Below are positions 25,832 through 34,742 of a stretch of 64,000 nt of DNA, in pieces. Under the pieces are notes generated by a model, which was not told the DNA's origin, did no database searches, and was given only the letters and a program-made list of their open reading frames with translations. The stretch spans positions 2,666,001 through 2,730,000 of the forward strand of contig NZ_JAVDXW010000001.1 of NCBI RefSeq assembly GCF_031458135.1, in the 5' to 3' direction. Every line of letters begins with the position of its first letter. Within the stretch, counting starts at the first letter, position 1. The position numbers and the translations under genes are program-made. Origin of the DNA: Haloactinomyces albus (GTDB lineage: Bacteria; Actinomycetota; Actinomycetes; Mycobacteriales; Pseudonocardiaceae).

Positions 25832-26847
25832 TGCCGGTCAATCAGGCACTGTCCAACTACAGTGACATGGCCTTCGCGACCTCGGTCGTGATCTACCTCC
25901 TCGCGATGCTGCTGTATTTCGGCGAGTTCGTCTACGGCAGGACGCGCGTCGCGGTCGGTGAGCGCAAGTCCGCACCGGCCATGGCCGGTGGAGACGGCAC
26001 CGGTTCGGCCGACATGCCGGACCGGCCCGTGGTCGGCCGGGTCGAGACCCCGCGCAAGCGCCCGTGGCCCGAGCGCTTCGGGGGCATGGCCGTGTCGATG
26101 ACCGTGCTGGGTGCGCTGGTGCACGCGGTATCGCTGCTGCTGCGGGGACTCGCCGTCGGGCGCGTGCCGTGGGGCAACATGTACGAGTTCGGTTCCGCGA
26201 TCTGCCTCGCGGCGGTACTGGCCTGGCTGGTCATGCTGTTCCGCCAGTCCCGCGCGGTGCGCCGGGACGCCACACCCGCCCAGTTGCGCGGGCTCGGCGG
26301 TTTCGTGCTGCTTCCGACGGTCCTGTTGCTGTTCCTGTCCGGAACGGTCCTCTACGCCGATGCCGCGCCGCTGCAGCCCGCGTTGCAGTCGTACTGGATC
26401 TGGATCCATGTCTCCGCTGCCGTGATCTCCAGCGGGGCTCTGTTGTTCGCCGGGGTGGCGAGCTTGATGTTCGTGCTGCGGGTGCGGCACGAGAACAATC
26501 CGCTCAAGCTCACGCGGCTGGGCGGTCGCCTGCCCACCAGCCAGGCGCTGGATCGCCTCGCCTACCGCACCACGGTGTTCGTCATGCCGGTGTGGACCTT
26601 CGCGATCGTCGCGGGTGCGATCTGGGCCGAGGCCGCTTGGGGTCGTTTCTGGGGCTGGGACCCGAAGGAGACCACCGCCCTCGTCGCGTGGATCTTCTAC
26701 GCCGCCTACCTGCACGCGCGGGCAACCCCCGGATGGCGGGGCGTACGCGCCGCGTGGATCAACATCCTCGGCTTCGTGGCGATGCTGTTCAACCTGTTCT
26801 TCATCAATATCGTGATTACCGGCCTGCACTCCTACGCCGGTCTCTGA
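25831..26847 (+). CDS. ccsB: Cytochrome c biogenesis protein CcsB/CcsA (heme handling)
   Basis: 338 residues, ATG overlapping the resB stop (TGATG); the product follows DMAFATSVVIYLLAMLLYF. The tryptophan-rich heme-binding motif AEAAWGRFWGWDPKET is intact, as are the flanking histidines (in LVHAVSLLL, WIHVSAAVIS and YLHARATPGW), which ligate heme in this family. It attaches heme to exported apocytochrome c together with ResB. An insert of about 45 hydrophilic residues (from VAVGERKSAPA) after TM1 is common in actinobacterial members. This gene closes the maturation operon. Confidence 0.95.
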   Translation: MPVNQALSNYSDMAFATSVVIYLLAMLLYFGEFVYGRTRVAVGERKSAPAMAGGDGTGSADMPDRPVVGRVETPRKRPWPERFGGMAVSMTVLGALVHAVSLLLRGLAVGRVPWGNMYEFGSAICLAAVLAWLVMLFRQSRAVRRDATPAQLRGLGGFVLLPTVLLLFLSGTVLYADAAPLQPALQSYWIWIHVSAAVISSGALLFAGVASLMFVLRVRHENNPLKLTRLGGRLPTSQALDRLAYRTTVFVMPVWTFAIVAGAIWAEAAWGRFWGWDPKETTALVAWIFYAAYLHARATPGWRGVRAAWINILGFVAMLFNLFFINIVITGLHSYAGL

Positions 26848-26903
26848 GTTCGCGGCTGCCGGTGGCCGGACGCCGTGCAGTCCGCCCAACTTCGATCCCG
26901 GCT

Positions 26904-26932
26904 TTGATCTCGGATGTCTCCGGGTCTACCGT
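26904..26932 (+). promoter_or_regulatory. Promoter TTGATC, 17 bp, TACCGT upstream of the ParA/MinD-like gene
   Basis: A recognisable -35 (26904-26909) and -10 (26927-26932) with ideal 17-bp spacing lie about 48 nt before the GTG at 26981, leaving a short leader that contains GAGGGGG. Confidence 0.6.
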
Positions 26933-26980
26933 CGCGAGGGGATCGGAGGATCTCGATTCGCTCTGGAGGGGGCTCGAACG

Positions 26981-28474
26981 GTGACCGGACGATACGAGGA
27001 ACCGGAGACGGTGCGCGATGCGAGACCGGTGTCTCCCGGTGCTGTTCCGGAGCCGGAGGCGAATCCGGCCGAGCCCGGGCAGTGGAACGCGGAGACAGCG
27101 GCGCCTGCGGCTTCGTCGGGCCGTGCTCCGTGGCAGGAGGAGGCGCCACCGGACTACGGTGACGGTGGTGATGCGCTCGGCCAGTACGTCGAGCCCGGAA
27201 CCGATCCGGAGCAGCCGCATCCGGGGACCGGTCCGAATTCCGCACAGTCGTCTGTGGACTCCATGCCCTCCTGTGGACAGCACGTGCCTGCTGCGGAGCC
27301 GGGGCCACAGCAGTACACGGCTCCACCGGGGCCCTACTCGGCTCAGGCGGGGCCGCCCCAGCCCGGCATGTACCCGCCGCAAGGCGGGCCGTACATGCCG
27401 CAGGCTCAGCCCGGTGCCCAGCCGCCGCAGCCGAATCCGGCCCAACCGCAGCCGAATCCGGCCCAGCAGCAGTACCCGTTTCCCGCGCAGCAGCCACCCG
27501 GCGCGATGGGGCCGGGAGAACAGCCGTTCCCGCAACAGGACCTGTCCTCGGCACAGCTGCTCCGGCAGACCAAGCGGCCCCCGCAGTCCGGCTGGCGCCG
27601 AGCCCTGTACGTGGCCAGCGGCCGCACCATCAATCTCGGCGAGAGTGCCGCGGATCTGCGCCGCAGGGAATTGATCGGACGCATCAATCAGCCGCTGCAC
27701 GGCTGCTACCGGATCGCGATGCTGAGCCTCAAGGGCGGTGTCGGCAAGACGACGGCGACGGCGACGCTGGGCTCCACGTTCTCCTCGCTGCGGGGCGATC
27801 GGGTGATCGCCGTCGACGCCAATCCCGACCGTGGGACGCTGGGTCAGAAGATCCCGCTGGAAACCACTGCCACCGTGCGGCATCTTCTGCGGGATGCCCA
27901 GCGGATCCGCAAGTACAGTGATGTCCGGTCGTACACCTCCCAAGGACCGAGCAGGCTGGAGATCCTCGCGAGTGAGCAGGACCCGGCGACCTCGGAGGCA
28001 TTCAGCGAGGACGACTACCGACGCACCGTGACGTTGCTGGAGCACTTCTACAACGTGGTGCTCACCGACTGTGGCACCGGGCTGATGCACTCGGCCATGA
28101 AGGGCGTGCTGGATGTCGCCGACTCGCTGGTGATCGTGTCGTCGAGTTCCATCGATGGTGCGCGCAGTGCCTCGGCAACGCTGGACTGGCTGGACGCGCA
28201 CGGGTACGGCGACCTGGTGAGCCGGTCCGTCGCGGTCATCAACTCGGTGCGGCCGGGCTCGGGCAAGGTGGATGTGGACAAGCTGACCGCGCACTTCGGC
28301 TCGCGCTGTCGCGCGGTCTCGAGGATTCCGTTCGACTCGCATCTGGACGAGGGGGCCGAGGTGGAGCTGGAGCGGCTGGCGGCACCGACCAGGCTGGCGT
28401 TGCTGGAACTCGCCGCGACCGTGGCCGATGACTTCCCGCACGCCCTCGGCAGGCAGCGCACAGCCGGGATGTGA
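26981..28474 (+). CDS. MinD/ParA-family ATPase with long Pro/Gln-rich N-terminus (Rv0530-like)
   Basis: 497 residues. The first 240 or so are disordered, rich in Pro, Gln and Gly, with repeats such as QPNPAQPQPNPAQ and PPQGGPYMPQ. The ATPase domain starts near residue 247: deviant Walker A SLKGGVGKTTATATL, then VIAVDANPDRGTLGQ, VVLTDCGTG and ADSLVIVSSSSIDGARS. This layout, a proline-rich arm plus MinD-like domain, is that of the actinobacterial proteins related to Rv0530 and to the ESX-associated Rv3876. No ESX genes are nearby, so a secretion role should not be assumed. It follows the cytochrome c maturation operon. Confidence 0.85.
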   Translation: MTGRYEEPETVRDARPVSPGAVPEPEANPAEPGQWNAETAAPAASSGRAPWQEEAPPDYGDGGDALGQYVEPGTDPEQPHPGTGPNSAQSSVDSMPSCGQHVPAAEPGPQQYTAPPGPYSAQAGPPQPGMYPPQGGPYMPQAQPGAQPPQPNPAQPQPNPAQQQYPFPAQQPPGAMGPGEQPFPQQDLSSAQLLRQTKRPPQSGWRRALYVASGRTINLGESAADLRRRELIGRINQPLHGCYRIAMLSLKGGVGKTTATATLGSTFSSLRGDRVIAVDANPDRGTLGQKIPLETTATVRHLLRDAQRIRKYSDVRSYTSQGPSRLEILASEQDPATSEAFSEDDYRRTVTLLEHFYNVVLTDCGTGLMHSAMKGVLDVADSLVIVSSSSIDGARSASATLDWLDAHGYGDLVSRSVAVINSVRPGSGKVDVDKLTAHFGSRCRAVSRIPFDSHLDEGAEVELERLAAPTRLALLELAATVADDFPHALGRQRTAGM

Positions 28475-28486
28475 GCGGAGTCATCG

Positions 28487-28503
28487 GCCCGTGTCGAGCG
28501 GGC
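28487..28503. terminator. Short hairpin between convergent genes
   Basis: GCCCG (28487-28491) pairs with CGGGC (28499-28503) around a 7-nt loop, in the 30-nt gap between the ATPase gene and the 62-aa gene on the other strand. Weak but well placed as a bidirectional stop. Confidence 0.3.
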
Positions 28504-28504
28504 G

Positions 28505-28693
28505 TCAACTCTCGTCGTCGCGCTGCTTGCGCTGCTGCTCGCCCAGCCGTCGAAGGAAGTCCGGATCGTCGTCGGGAGCCACCGGTTGCGACCGGCCGTG
28601 CCCACCGCCGACGGTGTCGCGGCCGGGACCGAATGCTTGCCACATCAGCACGATGACGGTGATCGCACCGATCGCTGCCAGGACATAGATCAT
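28505..28693 (-). CDS. Small membrane protein, 62 aa, unknown function
   Basis: One N-terminal transmembrane segment (MIYVLAAIGAITVIVLMWQ) is followed by a hydrophilic tail with GPGRDTVGGG and a charged helix DPDFLRRLGEQQRKQRD. It has an exceptionally strong ribosome binding site, AAGGAGGTGG, about 10 nt before the ATG, which is one arm of a long hairpin (28698-28753). The gene lies directly downstream of bldC on the same strand and may be co-transcribed with it. Codon use is GC-biased, so it looks real. No function can be assigned. Confidence 0.75.
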   Translation of the reverse strand: MIYVLAAIGAITVIVLMWQAFGPGRDTVGGGHGRSQPVAPDDDPDFLRRLGEQQRKQRDDES

Positions 28694-28697
28694 AGCG

Positions 28698-28753
28698 TGG
28701 CCACCTCCTTCTCTTCCGAGACTAGCGAATCCCGAAGAGCGCGGAGGTGGCCA
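28698..28753 (-). promoter_or_regulatory. Hairpin burying the ribosome binding site of the 62-aa gene
   Basis: On the minus-strand RNA, TGGCCACCTCC (28753-28743) pairs perfectly with GGAGGTGGCCA (28708-28698), and GCTCTTC-side bases 28739-28734 pair with 28716-28711 (CTCTTC with GAAGAG), leaving a 17-nt loop. The 3' arm includes the AAGGAGGTGG ribosome binding site. It may gate translation, or act as a bldC terminator; both can be true. Confidence 0.65.
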
Positions 28754-28784
28754 GACGCCCCTGACCGATGCGGACTGCCCCGTG

Positions 28785-29009
28785 TTACCGGCCGGTCTCC
28801 GCGTCGCGAGTCAACTCGTCGAGCAGTGTGCGGACCTCGGACTCCCGGAACCGGCGGTGGCCACCGGGGGTCCGAATGGAACCGATTCGGCCTGCGGTGG
28901 CCCATCGGGTCACGGTTTTCGGATCGACCCGGAACAGTGCGGCGACCTCTCCCGGGGTGAGCAACTGTTCCGGGCTGTCGTGACGAGTCTGTTGGGTCGT
29001 CGCGGTCAC
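28785..29009 (-). CDS. bldC: Developmental transcriptional regulator BldC
   Basis: 74 residues from GTG, with GGAGG 6 nt upstream. It is a single MerR-type winged helix: LLTPGEVAALFRVDPKTVTRWATAGRI, then SIRTPGGHRRFRESEVRTLL, nearly identical in motif order to the 68-residue Streptomyces BldC. BldC binds DNA as head-to-tail oligomers on direct repeats and holds back development in Streptomyces; the role here is inferred from similarity. In mycobacteria the equivalent (Rv0500A) sits next to proC, so it has moved relative to that order. TATACA at 29032-29027 is a likely -10. Confidence 0.92.
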   Translation of the reverse strand: MTATTQQTRHDSPEQLLTPGEVAALFRVDPKTVTRWATAGRIGSIRTPGGHRRFRESEVRTLLDELTRDAETGR

Positions 29010-29026
29010 GGATGGCCTCCACGGTG

Positions 29027-29032
29027 TGTATA
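29027..29032 (-). promoter_or_regulatory. Candidate -10 element (TATACA) for bldC
   Basis: Read on the minus strand, TATACA lies about 18 nt upstream of the bldC GTG with the ribosome binding site GGAGG between them. No good -35 was found. Confidence 0.4.
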
Positions 29033-29212
29033 CGCGGGTATTGACGTCCGCATCCTGGCACTCGATCGCCCGGGTACTCGAACGTTTGGGTGCAGGTAAA
29101 GGGAAAGTAAGGGACGAACAGGGCGCTTCGGGCATGCGCTTCCGCCGTGGCGCACCGCCTCGAAAACGGCCGGACCGAACCGGGCGGCCGACTGTCCACG
29201 CCTCGCTTGCTC

Positions 29213-29218
29213 TACCCT
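29213..29218 (+). promoter_or_regulatory. -10 element (TACCCT) for the leaderless DUF4229 gene
   Basis: TACCCT ends 7 nt before the GTG at 29226. There is no ribosome binding site between, consistent with a leaderless transcript. Confidence 0.5.
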
Positions 29219-29225
29219 GGCTGAC

Positions 29226-29585
29226 GTGCAGGAACAGCAGGAGGCCTCCTCCGAGACCACGGGAACTCACACGGTCGAGCCGGGGCGGAGCCTGGCGTTC
29301 GACATCGTGCTCTACAGCGCGGCGCGTTTCGGTATGCTCGCCGCGCTGGCTGCGGTGCTGACGGTGTTCGGTGTTCCGTTGCTGGTTGCGCTGGCGGTAT
29401 CGGTCGTGGTGGCGATGCCGCTGTCGTTGTTCGTGTTCAAAGGTCTGCGCCGCCGCGTGGATGCCGGAATGGCGCAGCGCGCCGAACGACGGCGGGCGCA
29501 TCGGGAAGAGCTGCGGGCCCAGTTGCGCGGTGACCGCGGTGACGAAGAGCGTGCCGGAGGTGACTCCGGCGAGGAGGATCGGTGA
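29226..29585 (+). CDS. DUF4229 family membrane protein
   Basis: 119 residues. After about 22 hydrophilic residues come two tightly spaced hydrophobic segments ([21 protein letters not shown], then [22 protein letters not shown]), and a highly charged tail starting [22 protein letters not shown]. The YSAARFGML start of TM1 and the LFVFKGLR loop are the DUF4229 signature. The function of the family is unknown; genes of this family often lie near menA in actinobacteria, as here. Its stop overlaps the next start (GTGA). Confidence 0.8.
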   Translation: MQEQQEASSETTGTHTVEPGRSLAFDIVLYSAARFGMLAALAAVLTVFGVPLLVALAVSVVVAMPLSLFVFKGLRRRVDAGMAQRAERRRAHREELRAQLRGDRGDEERAGGDSGEEDR

Positions 29586-30763
29586 CCGGCCCGTCCGTGA
29601 CCAACCCGTCCGAAACCAACCCAGCCGGGGTCAACCCAGCCGGGGCCAACCCGTCTTCGACACCCCCATCCGTGGCCGATACCGTGGATCGCTCGTGTGC
29701 ACGGACGAGATCCTGGATCTGTGACGCGGTCCGCGTGATCGAGGCCGATGCCAATCGCAGTGCCGACACCCACCTGCTGCGCTATCCGTTGCCCCCGGAG
29801 TGGGGAATCGATCTGTACCTCAAGGACGAGTCGACACATCCGACCGGGTCCCTCAAGCATCGACTGGCGCGCTCCCTGTTCCTGCACGCGATCTGCAACG
29901 GGTGGGTGGTGGAGGACACCCCGGTGATCGAAGCCTCGTCCGGATCGACCGCGGTGTCGGAAGCCTACTTCGCCAAACTGCTGGGATTGCCGTTCATCGC
30001 GGTGATGCCGCGATCGACCAGCGAGGAGAAGATCGCACTGATCGAATGGCACGGCGGAACGTGTCATTTCGTCGACGAGCCGAGTGCGATCTACGACGAG
30101 TCACGTCGTCTGGCTGCGAGCATGGACGGTCACTTCATGGACCAGTTCACCCATGCCGAGGGAGCCACCGACTGGCGGGGAAACAACAATATAGCGGAAT
30201 CCATCTTCGAGCAGATGGCGCTGGAGCGGTATCCCGAACCGGCCTGGATCGTGGCGGGGGCCGGTACCGGCGGCACCAGCGCGACGCTCGGTCGCTACAT
30301 CCGGTACCGCAGGTACGGTACCCGACTGGCGGTGGTGGACCCGCAACATTCGGTGTTTTTCGAGGCGTGGCGCGACGGCGCTCCACATCGGACCAGTGAC
30401 CGGGGGTCGCTGATCGAGGGAATCGGCAGGCCGCGTGTGGAACCCTCGTTCGTCGGGCAGGCCATCGACCGGATGATCAAGGTCGACGACGCTGCCTCGA
30501 TCGCCACGATCCGGTCGGCGGAGCAGGTACTCGGACGGCGTGTCGGCGGTTCGACCGGGACGAATCTGTGGGGCGTGTTCGGTCTGGTGGCACAGATGCG
30601 GCAGCGGGGTGAGCACGGCAGCATCGTCACATTGCTGTGCGACGGTGGTGAGCGCTACGCGCCCACTTACTACAACGACGAGTGGGTCGCTGCCCAGGGG
30701 CTGTGCCTGGAGGAGCCACTGCGGGTCCTGGAGAGGTTCCATCGCACCGGGGAGTGGGCCTGA
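29582..30763 (+). CDS. PLP-dependent cysteine synthase family protein (Cds1-like)
   Basis: 393 residues from GTG 29582. The first 30 residues are NPAG-type repeats ([15 protein letters not shown]), so the true start may be nearer to 29675. The beta-family PLP fold is clear: [20 protein letters not shown] with the Schiff-base lysine, the substrate loop [16 protein letters not shown], the phosphate-binding [16 protein letters not shown] and C-terminal [11 protein letters not shown]. Relatives include the mycobacterial cysteine desulfhydrase Cds1 (Rv3684), which releases sulfide from cysteine. Whether this one makes or degrades cysteine is not decided by sequence. Confidence 0.85.
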   Translation: MTGPSVTNPSETNPAGVNPAGANPSSTPPSVADTVDRSCARTRSWICDAVRVIEADANRSADTHLLRYPLPPEWGIDLYLKDESTHPTGSLKHRLARSLFLHAICNGWVVEDTPVIEASSGSTAVSEAYFAKLLGLPFIAVMPRSTSEEKIALIEWHGGTCHFVDEPSAIYDESRRLAASMDGHFMDQFTHAEGATDWRGNNNIAESIFEQMALERYPEPAWIVAGAGTGGTSATLGRYIRYRRYGTRLAVVDPQHSVFFEAWRDGAPHRTSDRGSLIEGIGRPRVEPSFVGQAIDRMIKVDDAASIATIRSAEQVLGRRVGGSTGTNLWGVFGLVAQMRQRGEHGSIVTLLCDGGERYAPTYYNDEWVAAQGLCLEEPLRVLERFHRTGEWA

Positions 30764-30832
30764 AGATCGAGCACCTCCCGCACGGCACAAGCGCGCGATG
30801 CCACCGAAAACGATCCGACGAAGGGACGGGTG

Positions 30833-31414
30833 ATGGGAAGCCGGACCGCGGGAAGCCGGATTGCGTTTCCGATGGCCGCGCTGATGGGGCTCGGGGTGCT
30901 CTCCGGCTGCGCGGGTGGTGCCCCGTCAGCGCCGCCGCCCGATGGTGGTCCTGCGCCGTCGACGACACAGGAGACCGGCCCGGTGCCGCCGTCGATCGCT
31001 CGTGACGTGCCTGCCGAGAAGCGGACGCGGCTCGGTGCCCTGTCCTCGGAGCAGTTGTGCGGGCTGGTGACGCCCGAGGTACTGGGTCGGCTGGCTTTTC
31101 CGGTGCAGGCCGGTCAACCGCGCGAGGTCGATGCCGATCCGCCGGTGCGGGGCTGCTCGTTCGCCGCCGACAGCGGCGACCGTTCGGTGCTGATCAGCGC
31201 CCAGCCGGAGGGATTCGTCGAGGTCGGTGTGGACGAGGTCGACCTGGGCGAGCTGCGTGGGTCGCGGACCCTGCACGGCACCGACTGCACGGTGTTCGCC
31301 GGGGTATCCGGGGCGACACTGCAGGTGTCGGTCACCGCTGCCGATGCGGGCAGCGAGCAGTGCGACACCGCGGCGGCCGTCGCGGGCTATGTCGCCGAGG
31401 GCCTGGTCCGGTAG
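30833..31414 (+). CDS. DUF3558-type lipoprotein
   Basis: 193 residues from ATG 30833 (AAGGGA 7 nt upstream; a GTG at 30830 is the alternative). A signal peptide ends in the lipobox VLSGC with cysteine 26, followed by a Pro/Ser/Thr linker and a compact exported domain with two cysteine pairs (around SEQLCGLVTPEVLG, VRGCSFA, GTDCTVF and SEQCDTAA). The cysteine spacing and the LCxLLtpe start of the domain fit DUF3558 lipoproteins of actinobacteria. Ligand and role unknown. Confidence 0.75.
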   Translation: MGSRTAGSRIAFPMAALMGLGVLSGCAGGAPSAPPPDGGPAPSTTQETGPVPPSIARDVPAEKRTRLGALSSEQLCGLVTPEVLGRLAFPVQAGQPREVDADPPVRGCSFAADSGDRSVLISAQPEGFVEVGVDEVDLGELRGSRTLHGTDCTVFAGVSGATLQVSVTAADAGSEQCDTAAAVAGYVAEGLVR

Positions 31415-31452
31415 GCAACACCGCGGCACGAACGGCCACGCTGCCTGGGGTG

Positions 31453-31496
31453 GGGTGGGGTTGGCCAATTTCGCGAGAAATTGACCAACCCCACCC
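31453..31496. terminator. Long bidirectional hairpin between convergent lipoprotein and menA genes
   Basis: A stem of about 20 bp with one mismatch: GGGTGGGGTTGG..CAATTTC pairs with GAAATTG..CCAACCCCACCC, closed by a GCGA tetraloop. It is centred in the 91-nt gap between convergent genes, the classic place for a shared terminator, although no T-tract is present. The loop sequence TTTCGCGAGAAA resembles the core of the palindromes at 20137 and 57773. Confidence 0.75.
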
Positions 31497-31505
31497 GCAC
31501 TCCTG

Positions 31506-32387
31506 CTATCCGAGGGCGAAGGCGAGGCCGGTCAGGGTGGCCCAGACGAGCATGGCCAATCCGGTGTCGCGCAGCGCGGGGAGCAACTCGAGCCCGGTGG
31601 CGCCCCGTGCCACCGAGCGCAGTGACGCGAGCAGCGGAAGCAGCGCGATGAATCCCAACAGTGCCAGGGAGTTGCGCAGGCCGGTCAGCGTGGTGATGAG
31701 GAACGGTGCGAGCACCAGTCCGATGTAGAGGGTCCGGGTGTCGCGGTCGCCGAGCAGGACCGCGAGGGTGCGTTTGCCGGTGACCGCGTCCGTGGGGATG
31801 TCGCGCAGATTGTTGGCCACCAGCACCGCACTGGAAAACGTCCCTAGCGCGATCGCGGCACCGATGCCGGATCCGGTGATGGTGTCCGCCTGCACGTAGA
31901 GCGTGCCGAGCACCGCCACAGGGCCGAAGAACACGAACACGGCGAGTTCCCCGAAGCCTGCGTATCCGTACGGTCGGCTACCGCCGGTGTAGAACCATGC
32001 GCCCGCGATGCACACGGCACCGACGGCGATCAACCACCAGTGTCCACTGAGGAACACCACGCCGAGGCCTGCGAGCGCGGCGAGGCCGAAGCAGGTGAAC
32101 GCCGCTGCCCGCACGGTGCCCGGCCGCACCAGTTCGGAGCCGACGAGCCGCTGCGGGCCCACCCGGTCGGCATCGGTGCCACGGATGCCGTCGGAGTAGT
32201 CGTTGGCGAAGTTGACCCCGGTGATCAGCAGTAGCGCGACCGCGAGCGAAAGCGCGGCGATCGGCAGGTCGAACGCGTCGGTGCCCGCCGCGGCACCGGA
32301 CCCGGCGAGCACGGGTGCGATGGCATTCGGCCAGGTACGGAGTCGGGCACCTTCGACCCATTGAGCGAGTGTGGCCATATGAGTCAT
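31506..32387 (-). CDS. menA: 1,4-dihydroxy-2-naphthoate polyprenyltransferase
   Basis: 293 residues, about eight or nine TM segments. MenA attaches the polyprenyl tail to DHNA, giving demethylmenaquinone, and is membrane-embedded. The first Asp-rich motif is in [15 protein letters not shown] (about residue 58), which binds Mg-prenyl diphosphate, and the second is [18 protein letters not shown]. An in-frame ATG three codons downstream (32378) is an alternative start. It is the last gene of the minus-strand menB-menE-menA group, 19 nt after menE. Confidence 0.95.
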   Translation of the reverse strand: MTHMATLAQWVEGARLRTWPNAIAPVLAGSGAAAGTDAFDLPIAALSLAVALLLITGVNFANDYSDGIRGTDADRVGPQRLVGSELVRPGTVRAAAFTCFGLAALAGLGVVFLSGHWWLIAVGAVCIAGAWFYTGGSRPYGYAGFGELAVFVFFGPVAVLGTLYVQADTITGSGIGAAIALGTFSSAVLVANNLRDIPTDAVTGKRTLAVLLGDRDTRTLYIGLVLAPFLITTLTGLRNSLALLGFIALLPLLASLRSVARGATGLELLPALRDTGLAMLVWATLTGLAFALG

Positions 32388-32406
32388 CTTCGCGCATGCC
32401 CGGTAC

Positions 32407-33702
32407 TCAGCCGCTCAGCGCCTCCCGGATCGCCTGCCGGTCGGGCTTTCCCGGGCCGCGCAGCGGGAGTCGGGGGAGGACGGCGATGCGTTTGGGTGTG
32501 GCGGCCGTGCCCGCGTGCTCGCGCACGGCCGCGCGGAGGTAGTCGACCGGCGGTGGTGCGGACGGATCGGTGGGCACCACGGCGGCGACCACGGCCTGGC
32601 CCCACTCGGGATCGTCCACGCCGAGCACGCAGGCTTCCCGGACGGTTGTGTGCTCGCTCAGGACTCGTTCGACCGGCCCGGGTGCGACATTCACGCCCCC
32701 CGTCACGATGATGTCGTCGGCACGCCCGAGCACCTCCAGCAGGCCGTCACGCCAACGTCCGAGGTCGCCGGTCCGGAACCACCCGCCGGTGAAGGCCGTG
32801 GTGTCCGGCAGGCGCCGGTAGCCGCGAGCCAGCATCGGGCCGGACAGGCTGATCACGCCGGATTCGGAGTCACCGGATTGGGAGTCGCTTGATTCGGAGT
32901 CGTCGGAGCGGTCGCCGATGTGTACGGCCGCGCCCTCCAGCGGTGTGCCGTCGTAGACGCAGCCCCCGGCGGTTTCGCTCATCCCGTAGGTGGTGACCAC
33001 GCGCACGCCCGCGTCGCGGGCACGCCGGAGCAGGGCCGGTGGGGTGGCGGCGCCGCCGAGCAGCACGGCGTCGAACGCGCGCAGTGCCCGCAGGCCCGCG
33101 CCTGCGCCGCTGTGGTCGCCGCTGTGGTCGCTGCTGTGGTTGCCGTGGGAGTCGCCGTCGTCGAGCAGCCGGGAGAGCTGTGTCGGCACGAGGGCGGTGT
33201 AGCGCGGCCCGTCACCGGCGGGCATCCGCTGGAATGCCTCGGCGAAGATGTCCGGGCGGAAACCCGCCGTGGTGTCGATCGCGGTGGGGGACGTACCCGC
33301 CAGCAGGGAGCGGACCAGCACCTGGATGCCCGCGATGTGCTGGGCGGGCATGGCCAGCAGCCAGTGGCCTGCTCCCCGCAGAAAGCGGTGGGTGGCGGTA
33401 GCGGAGGCACGCAACGCCGAGATGCTCAGCAGGACGCCCTTGGGGGTGCCCGTGGATCCGGAGGTGGCGATGACCAGCGCGGTCGGGTCCTCCGAATCGT
33501 CCTCGCCGGGCCCCAGTGGCTCGTCTGCTCCCAGCGCCTCGGCGATGTGCCTGCCTGCGGTGGGCTCGCTCTCGGGCACCGGCAGCAGGGCCGGGCCGCT
33601 GCCGTCGAGTGCGCGGCGCAGCGCGGGCAGGATCTCCGTTGCGCGCGCCCCGGCCGGAACGGGCAGGGGATGGAGTTTCCGGGCGTCGGCCATGGCTTTC
33701 AT
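32407..33702 (-). CDS. menE: o-succinylbenzoate-CoA ligase
   Basis: 431 residues from ATG 33702 (33693 also possible). It activates o-succinylbenzoate with ATP and CoA. The AMP-binding P-loop is [17 protein letters not shown], followed by [11 protein letters not shown], the adenylate motif [10 protein letters not shown] and the C-terminal catalytic lysine region [13 protein letters not shown]. Two low-complexity inserts are odd: a His/Asp/Ser stretch ([14 protein letters not shown]) and an Asp/Ser/Glu stretch ([16 protein letters not shown]), both encoded by short DNA repeats and probably surface loops. It lies between menB and menA on the same strand. Confidence 0.93.
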   Translation of the reverse strand: MKAMADARKLHPLPVPAGARATEILPALRRALDGSGPALLPVPESEPTAGRHIAEALGADEPLGPGEDDSEDPTALVIATSGSTGTPKGVLLSISALRASATATHRFLRGAGHWLLAMPAQHIAGIQVLVRSLLAGTSPTAIDTTAGFRPDIFAEAFQRMPAGDGPRYTALVPTQLSRLLDDGDSHGNHSSDHSGDHSGAGAGLRALRAFDAVLLGGAATPPALLRRARDAGVRVVTTYGMSETAGGCVYDGTPLEGAAVHIGDRSDDSESSDSQSGDSESGVISLSGPMLARGYRRLPDTTAFTGGWFRTGDLGRWRDGLLEVLGRADDIIVTGGVNVAPGPVERVLSEHTTVREACVLGVDDPEWGQAVVAAVVPTDPSAPPPVDYLRAAVREHAGTAATPKRIAVLPRLPLRGPGKPDRQAIREALSG

Positions 33703-33749
33703 TATCGCGCCCGGAGCCCCGGCACGCCGTTGATGGTGCGCCATCGTGC

Positions 33750-33789
33750 GGGAGGGCTTGGAGTTTCAAGGAAAACTTCGAGCCCTCCC
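33750..33789 (-). terminator. Strong 17-bp hairpin between menB and menE
   Basis: GGGAGGGCTTGGAGTTT (33750-33766) pairs with AAACTTCGAGCCCTCCC (33773-33789) with two wobble positions and a 6-nt loop. It lies between the menB stop and the menE start on the minus strand and may attenuate read-through into menE-menA. Confidence 0.65.
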
Positions 33790-33805
33790 GGAACCACTCG
33801 GGCAC

Positions 33806-34729
33806 TCAGTAGTACCAGGGATAGTCGGACCAGTCCGGTTCGCGGCGTTGCAGGAAGGCGTCGCGGCCTTCCACGGCCTCATCGGTCATGTAGGCCAGCC
33901 GGGTCGACTCGCCCGCGAAGAGCTGCTGGCCGACGAGCCCGTCGTCCAGGGCGTTGAAGGCGTACTTGAGCATCCGCTGGGCGGTCGGCGACTTGCCGTT
34001 GATCTCGGCCGACCACTGCAGCGCGGTACTCTCCAGGTCCTCGTGCGGCACGACCTCGTTGACCATGCCCATCTCGTGGGCCTGCTCGGCGCCGTAGGGC
34101 CGCCCGAGGAAGAAGATCTCGCGGGCGAACTTCTGGCCCACCTGCCTGGCGAGGTAGGCCGAGCCGAACCCGCCGTCGAAGCTGCCCACATCGGCGTCGG
34201 TCTGCTTGAACCGCGCGTGCTCGGCACTGGCCAGTGTGAGGTCGCACACCACGTGCAGGCTGTGCCCGCCACCTGCGGCCCAGCCACCCACGACGGCGAT
34301 GACGACCTTCGGCATGAACCGGATGAGCCGCTGCACCTCCAGGATGTGCAGCCGCCCTGCACGGGCCGCGTCGACCGTCTCGGCGGTCTCGCCCTCGGCG
34401 TACCGGTAACCGGAGCGCCCGCGGATGCGCTGGTCGCCGCCAGAGCAGAACGCCCAGCCGCCGTCCTTGGGGGAGGGCCCGTTGCCGGTGAGCAGGACAC
34501 AACCGACGTCGGAGGTCATGCGGGCGTGATCCAACGCCCGGTACAGCTCGTCGACGGTGTGCGGGCGGAACGCGTTGCGCACCTCGGGTCGGTCGAAGGC
34601 GATGCGCACGGTGCCGCCGGCTCGCCCCTCGGCCACGCAGCGGTGGTAGGTGATGTCGGTGAAGTCGAACCCCTCGACCGGGCGCCAGACGGCGGGATCG
34701 AAGAGCTCCGAGACAGGTGAGTTCTGCAC
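33806..34729 (-). CDS. menB: 1,4-dihydroxy-2-naphthoyl-CoA synthase
   Basis: 307 residues. This crotonase-fold enzyme closes the second ring of the naphthoquinone. The MenB signatures are CSGGDQRIRGRSGY, VIAVVGGWAAGGGHSLHVVCDL (oxyanion hole), TDADVGSFDGGFGSAYLAR and the C-terminal GRDAFLQRREPDWSDYPWYY ending that closes a neighbouring active site. GTG start; a TATTCT -10 lies 7 nt upstream and no ribosome binding site is seen, so the mRNA is probably leaderless. It is divergent from menD. Confidence 0.96.
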   Translation of the reverse strand: MQNSPVSELFDPAVWRPVEGFDFTDITYHRCVAEGRAGGTVRIAFDRPEVRNAFRPHTVDELYRALDHARMTSDVGCVLLTGNGPSPKDGGWAFCSGGDQRIRGRSGYRYAEGETAETVDAARAGRLHILEVQRLIRFMPKVVIAVVGGWAAGGGHSLHVVCDLTLASAEHARFKQTDADVGSFDGGFGSAYLARQVGQKFAREIFFLGRPYGAEQAHEMGMVNEVVPHEDLESTALQWSAEINGKSPTAQRMLKYAFNALDDGLVGQQLFAGESTRLAYMTDEAVEGRDAFLQRREPDWSDYPWYY

Positions 34730-34736
34730 GCCTGGG

Positions 34737-34742
34737 AGAATA
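34737..34742 (-). promoter_or_regulatory. -10 element (TATTCT) for leaderless menB
   Basis: On the minus strand TATTCT ends 7 nt before the menB GTG at 34729. It is the best -10 match in the menB-menD divergent gap. Confidence 0.55.

Noticed and set aside
26981-28474. Type VII secretion (ESX) locus suggested by the Rv3876-like ATPase
   Set aside because: No EccB/C/D/E, ESAT-6/WXG100 or PE/PPE-like genes are near; the protein fits the Rv0530 position in a conserved cytochrome maturation region.
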